Assembly: GCA_012295275.1 (NCBI GenBank)
Contig: CM022674.1
Location: 5,582,436 to 5,646,435, forward strand
Direction: 5' to 3'
DNA length: 64,000 bases
DNA from: Chrysomallon squamiferum
Lineage: Eukaryota > Mollusca > Gastropoda > Neomphalida > Peltospiridae
Both the position numbers and the translations under genes were made by a program. Under the pieces are notes generated by a model. It did not search any database. It was not told the DNA's origin and saw nothing but the letters and a program-made list of their open reading frames with translations. Each line of letters opens with the position of its first letter. Position 1 is the stretch's first letter. Below, piece by piece: positions 42,101 to 47,480 of the stretch.

Positions 42101-45100
42101 GTCATAAACAGGGCTACTGTGAAATAATGGACTACTCCAACAGTCAACAAATCTAATTAAGTGTATATAATCTGTAAATTCTTGTTTAAGGTTTAATGTA
42201 TGATACACTAGCACAAACTGACTATTTCAATAACAGACATATGAAAAACATTTAAACTGTTAATTGGTCTTATTAAACATACAACAACATGTTAAATAAA
42301 ATACTGGATTTTAGGAAATTAAAAAAAGTACTTCTAGTTTCAGAATTAAATTAATAAACCTTGCTAATTTATAGAAATAACAAACAAATTGTTTTATTTC
42401 AAGAATTATGAAATCAGTTAAACATTTTAATGTTCGATATGTATATTAACAACAATTATATTTTTCCAAGAAAGTCTGCTTGACATACATAAACTCCTGT
42501 GTAGGATTAACATTATGTAATGCCTGTCATTCAAAATTGTGTGCATTATAATCAGTACAAACAGCAAATGAATGCAATCAGGCTCTGGGGTTTATACCAT
42601 TATGTTCCTTTCAGTAATGTCAACAAACATTTGTATATCATACTTCCATTAAGCACAGTGTGTTTAAAGCAAAACAAACCAAAACAATTGTTATGCTGTT
42701 CTGAATGAATTACTAAAGCATTATAGATGAACATATTATCTGACATGTGTGTGCTGCATTTAAAGTAAAATAAACCAAAACAACTGATATCCTCTTAGAT
42801 TATGAATTAAAACCCCAGTTCAGCTACCAAGAAATTGTTATGGATTAAAATAAACAATTCATCTTATAACCAAACTCAGAAAACAAAATAGCTGACACGT
42901 ATTGTTAAATCACATTTTTTTAACTGAAGATTGCCTGCAGTGATATACATTTAGAGAGTTTAAATATGTTCTATACTCTGTCAATTGATTCATTCAAAGT
43001 CTGGTATGCATGATTTATAATTTACATTTCTCTACAAAACATATCATTTATGTGAGCTTGAAGAAAGAAAGGAAAATGGCAGTCTTGTAGCTTATCCATG
43101 GGCATATTATATTAACTGTCATATCTAACTTTTAAACTTAATCACAAAAGACTGGTATCCAAAAAAACGAACAAAAAAAGAAATTCATCAAAAAAAATTT
43201 AAAGAACTGGCATAGTAATTCATACAATTATAGGTTCCATGCATTAGAAAAAATGAAAGTGTGTTAATTAATACAGTATGACTAAGCAGTTAAACATTTA
43301 AGTATTCTTTAACACTTGACTCTTGAGAGATAAATAAATGTAAATACTATTAATTTAAAATAAAAATAAACTGAAAAAGAAAATAATACATGCCTTCAAA
43401 ATTGTTTTTCAAAAATACCCTACCTCCATGAATTTTATGTTTCCACAAGTCTTCCAAAAAGAAATGACTGCATCAACAACTTACTACTCTGTATTATAGT
43501 ATATATACACTTTTCATTATGTAATAGACTCTGATGTGCTATAATATTACTGTATTATATTGTAGACAACACATATATGACATTACTACCTATATTATCT
43601 TTCTCTAAGAAGTTTAAGAAAAGTACTGTCACAGTGACACTTCATTAGAGGGAATGAATACTGCCATAAATATTCTTTTCACTGTGTGATAAACTGCACA
43701 TTGTAATCAGGAAAACTGTAACACACAAGAGCTAATCATAAAAAGTAGTTCTTGGAATGGCAGGGAAAAGTTACTGCTCTCTCTCATTTATATCATTATG
43801 TAAATATTAATATTAAGAATAAAAATGTGTTAAACTGACACTGAATAAATCATTTAGTCTTATATTTCTTAAACTATTTATTGAATTTCTGTATCAGCTT
43901 ATATTTTCTCTACTTGATTTATTTATGTTTTCAACTCTTTTGTCCATTTCTGATAACAAATGGTAGGAGAAAAGTAAAAAATAAAATGAAAATCCTCTAT
44001 TGTATCATTTAGTTTCTTCTTTTTTTTCATTTAATTGTTGTTGGGGTTTTTGTGTTCTTATTTTTATTTCTTTAACTTTATAAAATTGAATAATTAATTT
44101 CTGCATAGAATTGAAGAAATCAGTTATTCTAGACAATAAGCTGAGTTGTGTCCACTGTCTATAAACCATTTTAATTTATCTTATGTATCAAGCAAAGAAT
44201 TACTCTCAGAACATAAAATGCTCCATAAAAACCCATTCAGCTCATCTGGTGTTAAATGAAAAATAAATAAATAATTTAAATACAAAACATTTGATATCTA
44301 AGATAAAGAATCTTTTTACAAACTTTGAATTTGGCCACAAGGGAAATAATGTAATTGTCTTTTAATTTCTTGATAAATATTTAAATATATACCTTTCTGA
44401 AATGAATAGAGACTAATAGTTGGTATTAAACTGTTATGATTATGAAATATTACTCATTTAATTAAATTTAAAATTAAAATTAAAATTAAAATTATTTAAC
44501 TCATAAATTTTAAAAACACAGCTTATCAACAATTAATCTGATTTTAGTATTAAGTGTTGTGATGTATGACTATTTATAATTTCATAATGAATCTTTTATA
44601 TATATATATATATATATTGTTTCAACATCCAATTCATGCAATTTAAATTTATTACGATATGTACGGTAAGTAGTCCGCCGTCACATTTTAGTTACTTGAT
44701 TAAAATCGATTCGTTTTAAAATTAAACTATATATAAAATTAAGTTAGTATTAATCAGAATGAAAATGATAAGGCACAATATTTGAATTCATTATTCAGTG
44801 TATGAAAAGCAACGCCAAATTTGACCTATTCTACTGAAACTTGAAAGACTGAAAGCACTGAAACCGAATCGCAGACTTCTGCGACAATCAAACGGAAATT
44901 CCTACCATATCAAAAGTATTTTCTAAATTTCTTCTTGCTCTCCCAGTTAACGAATTATTGGCAGAATAATCCTGTTCTGGGGGTGAAAAACTTCTAAATG
45001 CAGAATAATTCATTTTGCTAAAACTAAAAGTACTATCGCTTTCAACATGTACGTCAAAACGATCGTCTGGGTTCTTGATATTCTATTTTTAGATCAGCGG

Positions 45101-46036
45101 AAGTAAAGGGCATCCCAGGAAGTCACACTACGGATAGATTTCCTTTACATTTTCCGTAGTTACGCAATGACACCAAGAATAAAGAAACTGCACGGACATT
45201 TTTATCAATACTCTCTTAAATAAAAAAAGTAGCAGCCTTTCTGTTTAATATTACAAGCTAATTAAAACAAAATACAAAAATAACCGACTGACTGGAATCA
45301 ACTATATTTGCAATTTAAACTAACTGTTTTAAATATTAATGTAGTCCTATTAATATTATAAAATAAAACTAATTTGAAAAAAAAAAAAAAAGAAAGAAAG
45401 AAAGAATGTTAAAGAAAAAATATACATATGTATAACGGTAGAGTAATTAAAAAAAAGTGATATAAATTTAATTTTTGAAATATATTTAAAGTTGTTTAAG
45501 GTATCAAATATCATGTAGCTTTGTACAATCTCTAACGTACAGCCCATGACCTTTAAAACAGCCCATGACCTTCATAACCTCGGAAATGGAGCCCAAGGGA
45601 GGTTGGTACACAAAAGATGATAATATAACAGGTGATATTTATTAAAAATCATAATAAGATTCTTAACTAGTAAAACACCCAGTTAAACCTGCTCCAGTGA
45701 TTACTTCCATTAAGAATGTACTCGTTTGATACAAATAATATTTAGTATTAGCACATTCAAATTCATTACTAAACAATCATTATCTTTCAGTTAACAAATA
45801 TATTAATTTTACTTAAATAATATTTTGTGAATTTCTGTTGATAATTACAAATAATATTTAAATAATAATAATAATAGCAGTAACAATAACAGAATCATTA
45901 TTTTAAAAGAAAACAAAATATTAAAAGCTATCTCTATTTAGTTAAAAATGCGGAAATTAAAAAGAAATTTTACTACAAGCAACATAAGAAATCTACTGAA
46001 AATCTTTCACATTGTAGAACAAATTTCTTTCGATTA

Positions 46037-46114
<78 letters not shown>

Positions 46115-46452
46115 GTATTTCTATGTGGTTTTTCTTTTGTCTTCACGGACGTGTGATTATGTTTATGCTTGAATGTGCTCTTCCATGCAGAAAGGATACT
46201 TCAGATTCGAGAATCTGTACGAATCTAAGTGTATATGTGTAAGTATGTATGTACATGCTGTGCTTGCTTCTTTTAAATTAATTCAGTATGAAAATTTCTA
46301 AGTAACTAAATTCATCAGAAATGTAAACAATAAAAATATTATTTTAACCAGTTAACATGCATTCTAATTTTATGAAAGCAAAGCTTGCTGCAGCTGCAAA
46401 GAACAAGTCTAATGAAATATCAAAAATAATAATACTAATAGTAAAAATAAAA

Positions 46453-46499
<47 letters not shown>

Positions 46500-47159
46500 C
46501 ATACATGCATACACACGAAAGTATACACATAATTACTCATATAACTTTACACTAAGCACTAATACACAGATACTATTTTTATAATCATATTAAGGTACAT
46601 TCAGAAAGAGATACACGGACTTGCAGACACAACCACATCCTGTTTTCTCGCATAAAGATTTATACTCGCATATACTCACAGAATAAATTGTACGCTCACG
46701 CGTACGTAATGCACTCACTCGCACACGACATGATCACTCAGGTACACATACATATATCTGAATTTATGCATAAAATAGAAACACACTGCATTCACACATA
46801 CCCAGACACCTATAGCATACTCAAACGATAATACTCATAAACCCTCACACACACACACACACGCACTGTCACACACACAAACACACACAGTCACGCTCAC
46901 ACTCACCACGCACACAGACAAATAAATACATAAATATATTACATGCCTACACATACAAACACTACAATTTAGGTTCATTAAAAACACACATACATACATA
47001 AATATACAGATACTTATATATATATATATTACATCCTGCTCGTACAAATAATAGGTAAGCTAACAACGTTTACGTACGAACTTGCAAACACAGGTAACTA
47101 AAGTTTAAGCCAACCTGTATGACTCTTTCGAGCCTGTTGTCTCTGCCTTCGTTCGACAT
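5706..47159 (-). CDS. CROCC: Rootletin (ciliary rootlet coiled-coil protein), 5' four-fifths of gene, exons 1a-24
   Basis: Rootletin polymerises into the striated rootlet that anchors basal bodies and links centrioles. The exons listed separately join in frame to 1,608 codons (canonical start, exon 4a form). Landmarks in order: RVIQ-KLEDSVL and PARIREIITKNL (residues about 12-60, matching the vertebrate N-terminus), RVEDLLAASRAERDEL, SYKRKLQAYQDGQQRQAQLV (exon 3), MLREQLDQA (exon 6), RLLSLWRSVVAFRR (exon 7), a Ser-Pro-Arg hinge then KRQLQVSDLR (exon 9), a long heptad coiled coil, EEIAALQRDRD (exon 17), LEARRELQDLRRQVKMLDSE (exon 21), SP-rich hinges (exons 22-23) and VDPEAVRMALRSF (exon 23). 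Vertebrate rootletin has about 2,000 residues, so about 400 C-terminal codons lie left of base 5706. The family call is based on remembered alignment; the exon joins are inferred from phases and splice sites. Confidence 0.95.
6040..6119. repeat. GA dinucleotide microsatellite in the intron between exons 23 and 24
   Basis: About 80 bp of (AG)n with one ACAGACAG interruption. The rest of this 372-bp intron is AT-rich and featureless. Confidence 0.95.
6199..6410 (-). CDS. CROCC: Rootletin exon 23
   Basis: 212 bp, acceptor gtttcag, donor gtatgt. Begins FDNTYATTTEGRGSP, continues with SP-rich repeats (PRTGSPVRSGSPLRSRSVSP), then EISGVDVDPEAVRMALRSFM and QQLAGAERER. The DPEAVRxALRxFxQxL block matches vertebrate rootletin. 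The true frame differs from the longest ORF across the first half of the exon. Confidence 0.94.
6790..7222 (-). CDS. CROCC: Rootletin exon 22 with second SP/RS hinge
   Basis: 433 bp, acceptor ttctctag, donor gtaaaa. Encodes VVETEASREALRKEVASLQR, a coiled coil with AELRLKLSGAEGRVNALEAA, then SSLRRTIGFRQEMPRSRSP and a hinge RSRSPSPRRSRPASPSK. Matches vertebrate AELGLRLSAAEGRAQGLEAE and the SP-rich hinge that follows. Locally GC- and CpG-rich. Confidence 0.95.
7223..8701. other. Intron between exons 22 and 21
   Basis: 1,479 bp, AT-rich. Contains ATC/ATT runs near 7248-7275 and 7521-7550 and a TTA/ATT trinucleotide array at about 8425-8620. No coding signal seen. Confidence 0.7.
8702..8946 (-). 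CDS. CROCC: Rootletin exon 21
   Basis: 245 bp, acceptor tttccag, donor gtaaaa. Encodes LDDQVDAIQKDCNELRANLR, then EVEKARLEARRELQDLRRQV and KMLDSERSKLGKEVSDLQVR. Matches the vertebrate block EVERSRLEARRELQELRRQM almost residue for residue. Confidence 0.96.
8947..9746. repeat. Intron 20/21 filled by degenerate tandem repeats (about 55-65 bp)
   Basis: Successive segments share the pattern (C)CAATGAAAATCTxTxTxCTATTTA-ATCTAATATTAACAA. The clearest four copies lie at about 9545-9746, with older copies further left. The last copy ends at the exon 20 donor. Confidence 0.7.
9747..9932 (-). CDS. CROCC: Rootletin exon 20
   Basis: 186 bp, acceptor aattcag, donor gtgagt. Encodes EEHKELMRKDISDLKRSVND and RAEVDKTELNRALQDAKQRIG. 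Its donor is the edge of a degenerate tandem repeat filling the next intron. Confidence 0.93.
9933..10948. other. Introns around exon 19
   Basis: Two introns of 388 and 452 bp (exon 19 at 10321-10496 lies between). Purine-rich AGAAAG and GACA runs at about 10040-10115; otherwise AT-rich without recognised features. Confidence 0.6.
10321..10496 (-). CDS. CROCC: Rootletin exon 19
   Basis: 176 bp, acceptor tatcag, donor gtgaat. Encodes EAHSKEIKELNSAIRDVSRQ, RDAALRECSELKTQLKLVEE and TRDTIRRDLIEANRKIRE. Aligns with vertebrate LREAEELRTQLRLLEDARDG. Confidence 0.95.
10949..11145 (-). CDS. CROCC: Rootletin exon 18
   Basis: 197 bp, acceptor caacag, donor gtaagt. Encodes ALSLLEQEKSTLQEKHSQLQ, continuing to RIEQDRNSINNLQSELKNFR and MQFEET plus two bases. 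Aligns with vertebrate ALSLKESEKTALSEKL and RQEQDRSTVNALTSELRDLR. Confidence 0.95.
11146..11330. repeat. AAAT and AAAAT microsatellites in the intron between exons 18 and 17
   Basis: (AAAT)n at about 11157-11197 followed by (AAAAT)n-like sequence to 11265. The remainder of this intron and the next (11770-12230) is AT-rich without recognised features. Confidence 0.85.
11590..11769 (-). CDS. CROCC: Rootletin exon 17
   Basis: 60 codons, phase 0-0, acceptor gtaacag, donor gttagt. Encodes DSQRMEFDNLHEQMVHQHNM, then EKEELLSRFRREKEELQEEI and AALQRDRDDSLLMAENDKQQ. Highly conserved with vertebrate LEAEKEELSEEIAALQQERD and EGLLLAESEKQQ. Confidence 0.96.
12231..12400 (-). CDS. CROCC: Rootletin exon 16
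   Basis: 170 bp, acceptor tttacag, donor gtaaga. Encodes EIHRIVKEKEADLDRAEHQK, then EALTSRLQQMERDLQMALAQ and EKQAHEEDVERLSRER. The last part aligns with vertebrate AAHEEDLQRLQREKE. Confidence 0.94.
12928..13249 (-). CDS. CROCC: Rootletin exon 15
   Basis: 322 bp, acceptor tttacag, donor gtgagg. Encodes ISRQKQALSEELLSARKELE, then VTAVERENRQQSETIAALSS, then LEATLYEAQQNVMALEVRKA and EGENQELIVRKENLQ. Matches vertebrate LEGSLFEVQRQLAQLEARREQLE. CpG content is higher than in neighbouring exons. Confidence 0.95.
13250..14365. other. Intron between exons 15 and 14 with poly-T and TTTTTA array
   Basis: Contains T tracts (about 13292-13308, 13362-13375), a 33-bp poly-T at 13898-13930 and a (TTTTTA)n array of about ten units at 14041-14107. 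The poly-T could be the tail of a short retroelement, but no head was recognised. Confidence 0.75.
14366..14472 (-). CDS. CROCC: Rootletin exon 14
   Basis: 107 bp, acceptor tttgtcag after a 16-bp T tract on the coding strand, donor gtaagt. Encodes LNQTLELSEFSRQQLEDEIR and onwards to EISAQLSV. Ends in phase 0 before exon 15. Confidence 0.92.
14782..14905 (-). CDS. CROCC: Rootletin exon 13
   Basis: 124 bp, acceptor ttcttcag, donor gtaaat. Encodes LEAEKNSLSGEKSALEMEKT and onwards to EKMDLDTEKMG. Coiled-coil rod. Confidence 0.92.
15642..15805 (-). CDS. CROCC: Rootletin exon 12
   Basis: 164 bp, acceptor gttttag, donor gttggt. Encodes EALSKAELQKAELEVEINKL and onwards to GQDKIELNKIIIQ. Aligns with vertebrate KAEAGRVELELSMTKL and AQDKLDLNRLVAQLE. 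Confidence 0.94.
16204..16331 (-). CDS. CROCC: Rootletin exon 11
   Basis: 128 bp, acceptor tttgcag, donor gtgagt. Encodes QKVLSHQDHKMSKLREELVE and onwards to EVLEGQKLELG. Coiled coil. Phase fits exons 10 (C-Q-K join) and 12 (G-E-A join). Confidence 0.92.
16934..17185 (-). CDS. CROCC: Rootletin exon 10
   Basis: 252 bp, acceptor tttacag, donor gtgagt. Encodes RREREDSFRDRDRIKNALNV, a coiled coil, and LQAANSELQRQRDMLEDEKE. Corresponds to the vertebrate LQAAQEELRRQRDRLEEEQED region. Confidence 0.95.
17186..17749. other. Intron between exons 10 and 9
   Basis: 564 bp, A-rich tract at 17220-17242, otherwise unique AT-rich sequence. Confidence 0.6.
17750..18337 (-). CDS. CROCC: Rootletin exon 9 with Ser-Pro-Arg hinge
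   Basis: 588 bp, acceptor tgtgcag, donor gtaagt. Starts VNELTMINERLKIQLEEKEK, continues to EALHSALRNIAEAVINDADR, then a basic hinge with many SP and RS dipeptides (RSGSRSGSP, RSTSPRSRSP, RSPNRSPSPRGRSRSP), then the conserved AALNKRQLQVSDLRAKLSAS. Vertebrate rootletin has an SP/RR-rich hinge at the same place before LHKRQLQVQDMR. The SP sites could be phosphorylated by proline-directed kinases (inference). Confidence 0.96.
18746..18867 (-). CDS. CROCC: Rootletin exon 8
   Basis: 122 bp coding VYMDRERSEKMSTDSQLREK and LRELNELQTRYDAHSSELSS plus two bases of Arg. Donor gtaggt. The acceptor (ttaaag) is atypical, without a pyrimidine tract, and is one unit of a 28-bp tandem array (18862-18998). Frame and alignment to the vertebrate LREKDLAQQQMQSDLDK region support the chosen start. 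Confidence 0.85.
18862..18998. repeat. 28-bp minisatellite across the exon 8 splice acceptor
   Basis: About five copies at exact 28-bp spacing (gtaaacc at 18862, 18890, 18918, 18946 and 18974). The unit includes the exon 8 acceptor and the first exon bases, so each copy presents a similar AG|GTTTAC on the minus strand. Using the next upstream copy would add 28 bases and shift the frame. Confidence 0.9.
19248..19460 (-). CDS. CROCC: Rootletin exon 7
   Basis: 71 codons, phase 0-0, acceptor ttttcag, donor gtattt. Encodes NFNEYYSAEHGRLLSLWR, SVVAFRRQFSEMKMATERDL and onwards to TQSQ. This is the most conserved stretch in the rootletin family (vertebrate NEHSRLLLLWRQVVGFRR, EVKMFTERDL). Confidence 0.96.
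19461..20499. repeat. Intron between exons 7 and 6, with a degenerate CTTAATACTGAAGTTCTGAAG repeat near the donor
   Basis: From about 20245 to 20490 a 25-35 bp motif (CTTAATxCTGAAxTTCTGAAxT) recurs about eight times with substitutions and runs up to the exon 6 donor. The left 780 bp is AT-rich without recognised features. Confidence 0.7.
20500..20665 (-). CDS. CROCC: Rootletin exon 6
   Basis: 166 bp, acceptor gctacag, donor gtaaga. Encodes SSSLAHVNGMLREQLDQATA and DWQRAREELESKEMEWREEEK. The MLREQLDQA block is diagnostic for rootletin (vertebrate ASLAQVNAMLREQLDQA). Confidence 0.95.
20999..21114 (-). CDS. CROCC: Rootletin exon 5
   Basis: 116 bp, starts in phase 0 after ttcaacag and ends with two bases of an Arg codon before gtaaaa. 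Encodes FNSTTERLESVESRLKYAES, DHVVDLETALIKLEEEKQR. It aligns with the human DLESALIRLEEEQQR segment. First common exon for isoform 1d. Confidence 0.93.
21115..23613. other. Intron upstream of exon 5 (to exon 1d)
   Basis: About 2.5 kb, AT-rich, with a short CA tract at 21722-21757 and a T tract at 21255-21270. No exon recognised on either strand. Confidence 0.6.
23614..23691 (-). CDS. CROCC: Rootletin alternative first exon 1d
   Basis: An ATGG start with G at -3 opens 26 codons (MDRSYVSDSRSVLDYY, DNRSKDYYRR) ending at a good donor (gtatgt) in phase 0. The next acceptor in the gene, exon 5, also starts in phase 0, giving ...KDYYRR-FNSTTERLE. This would be a rootletin lacking everything encoded by exons 1-4. 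The exon stands out in GC content from 2.5 kb of AT-rich intron on either side. Transcript support is needed. Confidence 0.6.
23692..24020 (-). promoter_or_regulatory. Putative promoter of rootletin isoform 1d
   Basis: Upstream of the exon 1d ATG. At 23962-23975, about 271 bp upstream, is ATTAACCTGGCAAC, which fits the RYYNYYNNRRNAAC X-box pattern at all but one position and contains a perfect GGCAAC half-site. Functional role is inference. Confidence 0.25.
24021..26020. other. Intron between exons 1d and 4b
   Basis: AT-rich. A (TTTA)n tract at about 24164-24206, a small duplication around 24810-24890 (TTTTGTTTGGAAAATATTTATATAAA twice in essence) and a long imperfect TTA/ATC array at about 25600-25782. 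No exon recognised. Confidence 0.65.
25600..25782. repeat. TTA trinucleotide array with TCA interruptions
   Basis: About 180 bp of (ATT)n with scattered ATC units, ending in four ATTATC units. It gives Asn/Asp-rich frames that are not genes. Confidence 0.95.
26021..26101 (-). CDS. CROCC: Rootletin exon 4b (alternative-exon pair, downstream member)
   Basis: 27 codons, phase 0-0, acceptor gatgcag, donor gtaaga. Encodes VIQYKKKVEDWESEYGEL and KSQFESYKA, homologous to exon 4a (shared QYKKK at the same place, YK near the end). Only 44 bp separate it from exon 4a, so splicing the two together is probably hindered. Both exons keep the frame, alone or together. Confidence 0.85.
26146..26229 (-). CDS. 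CROCC: Rootletin exon 4a (alternative-exon pair, upstream member)
   Basis: 28 codons, phase 0-0, acceptor tttacag, donor gtaacc. Encodes LLQYKKKCQELEDSLRN and KDYEVKSSTYK. It matches the vertebrate rootletin ILQYKKRCSELEQQLLER segment better than exon 4b, so it is the likely ancestral copy. It is exactly four heptads long. Confidence 0.9.
26230..28091. other. Intron between exons 4a and 3
   Basis: 1,862 bp. Left part is AT-rich with poly-T runs. A small plus-strand ORF at 26357-26554 has no recognisable family. From about 27770 to 28050 a degenerate repeat of about 90-100 bp (AAAGCATCAGTATTAAAAxAAGAT...CCTCTATxCxxxTT) is present in three to four copies. Confidence 0.6.
28092..28274 (-). CDS. 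CROCC: Rootletin exon 3
   Basis: 61 codons, phase 0 at both ends, acceptor ttttgcag, donor gtaatg. Encodes LEQSLKGES..., QNIELRRKLEDEHSSYKRK and LQAYQDGQQRQAQLVQKLQQ. The QAYQxGQQRQAQLVQ block is nearly invariant in rootletins. Exon 3 can receive exons 2 or 1c, both ending in phase 0. Confidence 0.95.
28338..28372 (-). pseudogene. Partial duplicate of the start of exon 3 with its own acceptor
   Basis: 98 bp upstream of exon 3 the minus strand again reads an AG acceptor (gacag) followed by LEQSLKDE, differing from the true exon start by a few transitions. Similarity stops after about 33 bp and there is no good donor. Use of this acceptor would shift the frame (98 bp). It is probably a relic of a local tandem duplication. 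Confidence 0.6.
28373..32365. other. Intron between exons 3 and 1c
   Basis: About 4 kb. Contains a long CA microsatellite (about 29214-29302), a TA tract (30155-30183), poly-A/T runs and, around 30390-30680, a less AT-rich unique patch of unknown nature. No exon recognised. Confidence 0.6.
29214..29302. repeat. CA dinucleotide microsatellite
   Basis: About 88 bp of nearly perfect (CA)n, preceded by two copies of CCTTCAGACATACACACA. Confidence 0.97.
32366..33118 (-). CDS. CROCC: Rootletin alternative first exon 1c: acidic 14-residue-repeat N-terminus
   Basis: A 251-codon open exon starts at ATGG with A at -3 and no AG acceptor just before it, and ends VMSRVIQ before a strong donor (gtgagt), phase 0. 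It can splice directly to exon 3 (LEQSLKGE). The ending RVIQ is the same as that of canonical exon 1a. Residues 1-60 are Ser/Lys/Glu-rich. Residues 61-214 are eleven copies of a 14-residue unit (consensus SENELQDSLEIKEV/E). Residues 215-251 are unique. The whole is highly acidic. It lies inside the 11.5 kb intron between exons 2 and 3, so use of this promoter would remove the conserved exon 2 domain. A separate gene using the same splice sites is possible but less simple. Confidence 0.75.
32477..32938 (-). repeat. Coding minisatellite, 11 x 42 bp
   Basis: Eleven head-to-tail 42-bp units in frame, each encoding 14 residues. Changes between units are few (EQ/EL/EE/EH at positions 4-6, S/L and L/P at 8-9, E/V at 14). 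The low divergence suggests recent expansion and probable length polymorphism. Confidence 0.95.
33119..33400 (-). promoter_or_regulatory. Putative promoter of rootletin isoform 1c
   Basis: Region just upstream of the exon 1c ATG. It holds a purine-rich stretch and, about 205 bp upstream at 33323-33337, an X-box-like sequence GTTGTA-GTT-GGCAAC with a perfect RFX half-site GGCAAC. RFX factors control ciliary genes in animals. Promoter function is inference. Confidence 0.3.
33401..39808. other. Intron between exons 1c and 2
   Basis: 6.4 kb. TTTA/TTTTA arrays at about 33553-33690; GTAT/CATA and TA tracts at 35100-35240; a diverged CTTCCAAAGAAGAAAA-containing repeat at about 36340-36600; otherwise AT-rich unique sequence. 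The 37517-37762 and 38544-38759 ORFs show no recognised family. Confidence 0.6.
39809..40099 (-). CDS. CROCC: Rootletin exon 2 (conserved N-terminal domain)
   Basis: 97 codons with phase 0 at both ends, acceptor tattgcag and donor gtgagt. It encodes KLEDSVLKDSE, then PARIREIITKNL, a Thr/Pro linker, and the start of the coiled coil (EENRLLSAELNRVEDLLAAS, RAERDELSIKYNALSDR). The PARIREI block and RVEDLLAxSRAERDEL are the most diagnostic parts of the rootletin N-terminus. Isoforms starting at exons 1c or 1d would lack this exon. Confidence 0.95.
40100..44905. other. Intron between exons 2 and 1b
   Basis: 4.8 kb, AT-rich. A diverged tandem array of about 120-140 bp units lies at about 41130-41690. 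The ORFs at 41915-42127 and 42520-42708 show no recognised family. Short TA tract at about 44598-44618. Confidence 0.6.
41130..41690. repeat. Diverged tandem repeat, about 120-140 bp units
   Basis: Four or so copies share CAGATCTxATTAAAxxAACAATAATTTCTAAAT followed by ATTTTGTTTxTxTxTxAxxxxxxxAAATGATxA. Each copy differs by substitutions and small indels. Confidence 0.7.
44906..45013 (-). CDS. CROCC: Rootletin alternative first exon 1b
   Basis: An ATG opens 36 codons (MNYSAFRSFSPPEQDY..., ending RNLENTFDM), followed by a GT donor (gtagga) in phase 0, so it can splice to exon 2 in frame. It would replace the 15-residue canonical N-terminus with a Ser/Asn-rich 36-residue one and keep the PARIREI block. 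The segment is richer in GC than the flanking intron. A 12-codon upstream ORF overlaps the start codon. Exon 1b lies 2.1 kb downstream of exon 1a. It could instead be a non-functional chance ORF, but ATG, open frame, donor and phase all agree. Confidence 0.6.
45010..45048 (-). promoter_or_regulatory. Upstream ORF overlapping the exon 1b start (ATGA)
   Basis: A 12-codon ORF (MLKAIVLLVLAK) ends in TGA that shares bases with the exon 1b ATG (ATGA arrangement). Ribosomes that translate it would have to reinitiate to make isoform 1b. This is read directly from the sequence; a translational effect is inference. Confidence 0.45.
46040..46109. repeat. CT dinucleotide microsatellite
   Basis: About 70 bp of (CT)n. 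Confidence 0.97.
46457..46498. repeat. TA dinucleotide microsatellite
   Basis: About 42 bp of (TA)n. Confidence 0.95.
47115..47159 (-). CDS. CROCC: Rootletin exon 1a (canonical first coding exon)
   Basis: Short first exon MSNEGRDNRLERVIQ, ending in CAG before a GT donor (gttggc), phase 0. Joined to exon 2 it reads ERVIQ-KLEDSVL, which matches the vertebrate rootletin start (ETVIQ-TLESSVL), so this is taken as the ancestral N-terminus. The bases before ATG are pyrimidine-rich on the coding strand, with a TTC repeat about 70-95 bp upstream. The base at -3 is C, so the start context is weak. Confidence 0.85.
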
Positions 47160-47480
47160 TAGTTCTGAGCTTCTTGTTAACTCTCTCTATTCCTACTACG
47201 TATAACTAAAACTTTTAAACGGCGACAGAAGAAGAAGAAGAAGAAGAAGAAAAAGCCTCTATGCAAGCTTCGAAACTAACGAAATACCCATTTTTTTTAA
47301 ATCGACGCCTTTGCCAGTGATCACGCTCCCTCTAACACTTGTGTCTTTTCTCCGATTTTTCCCCGATACGCCAATATTTTGTACTCGGGTTAATGGGAAA
47401 TCGAACTAAAACGTACACCAGACGGCGTTATTGTTGTCAGTAACTTAGACTGTGGCAAAGTTCAAGTCGTGTTTGGACAC
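47160..47480 (-). promoter_or_regulatory. Probable 5' UTR and promoter of canonical rootletin
   Basis: This is the segment just upstream of exon 1a. It is richer in GC and CpG than its surroundings and contains a TTC tract on the coding strand (47228-47252) and an imperfect RFX-like inverted repeat, GTTGTCAGTAAC, at about 47434-47445. The last has no spacer between half-sites, so it is not a standard X-box. No TATA box was recognised. The transcription start cannot be placed from sequence alone. Confidence 0.35.

Larger units (their letters stand above)
45049..47114. other. Sequence between exons 1b and 1a
   Basis: 2.1 kb. The first 200 bp upstream of exon 1b are richer in GC and CpG and may be a promoter. 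Further right are a CT microsatellite (46040-46109), a TA microsatellite (46457-46498) and CA-rich sequence (46600-47030). No exon recognised. Confidence 0.6.

Noticed and set aside
47434-47445. GTTGTCAGTAAC upstream of exon 1a as an X-box.
   Set aside because: Half-sites are directly joined with no spacer, unlike standard X-boxes.
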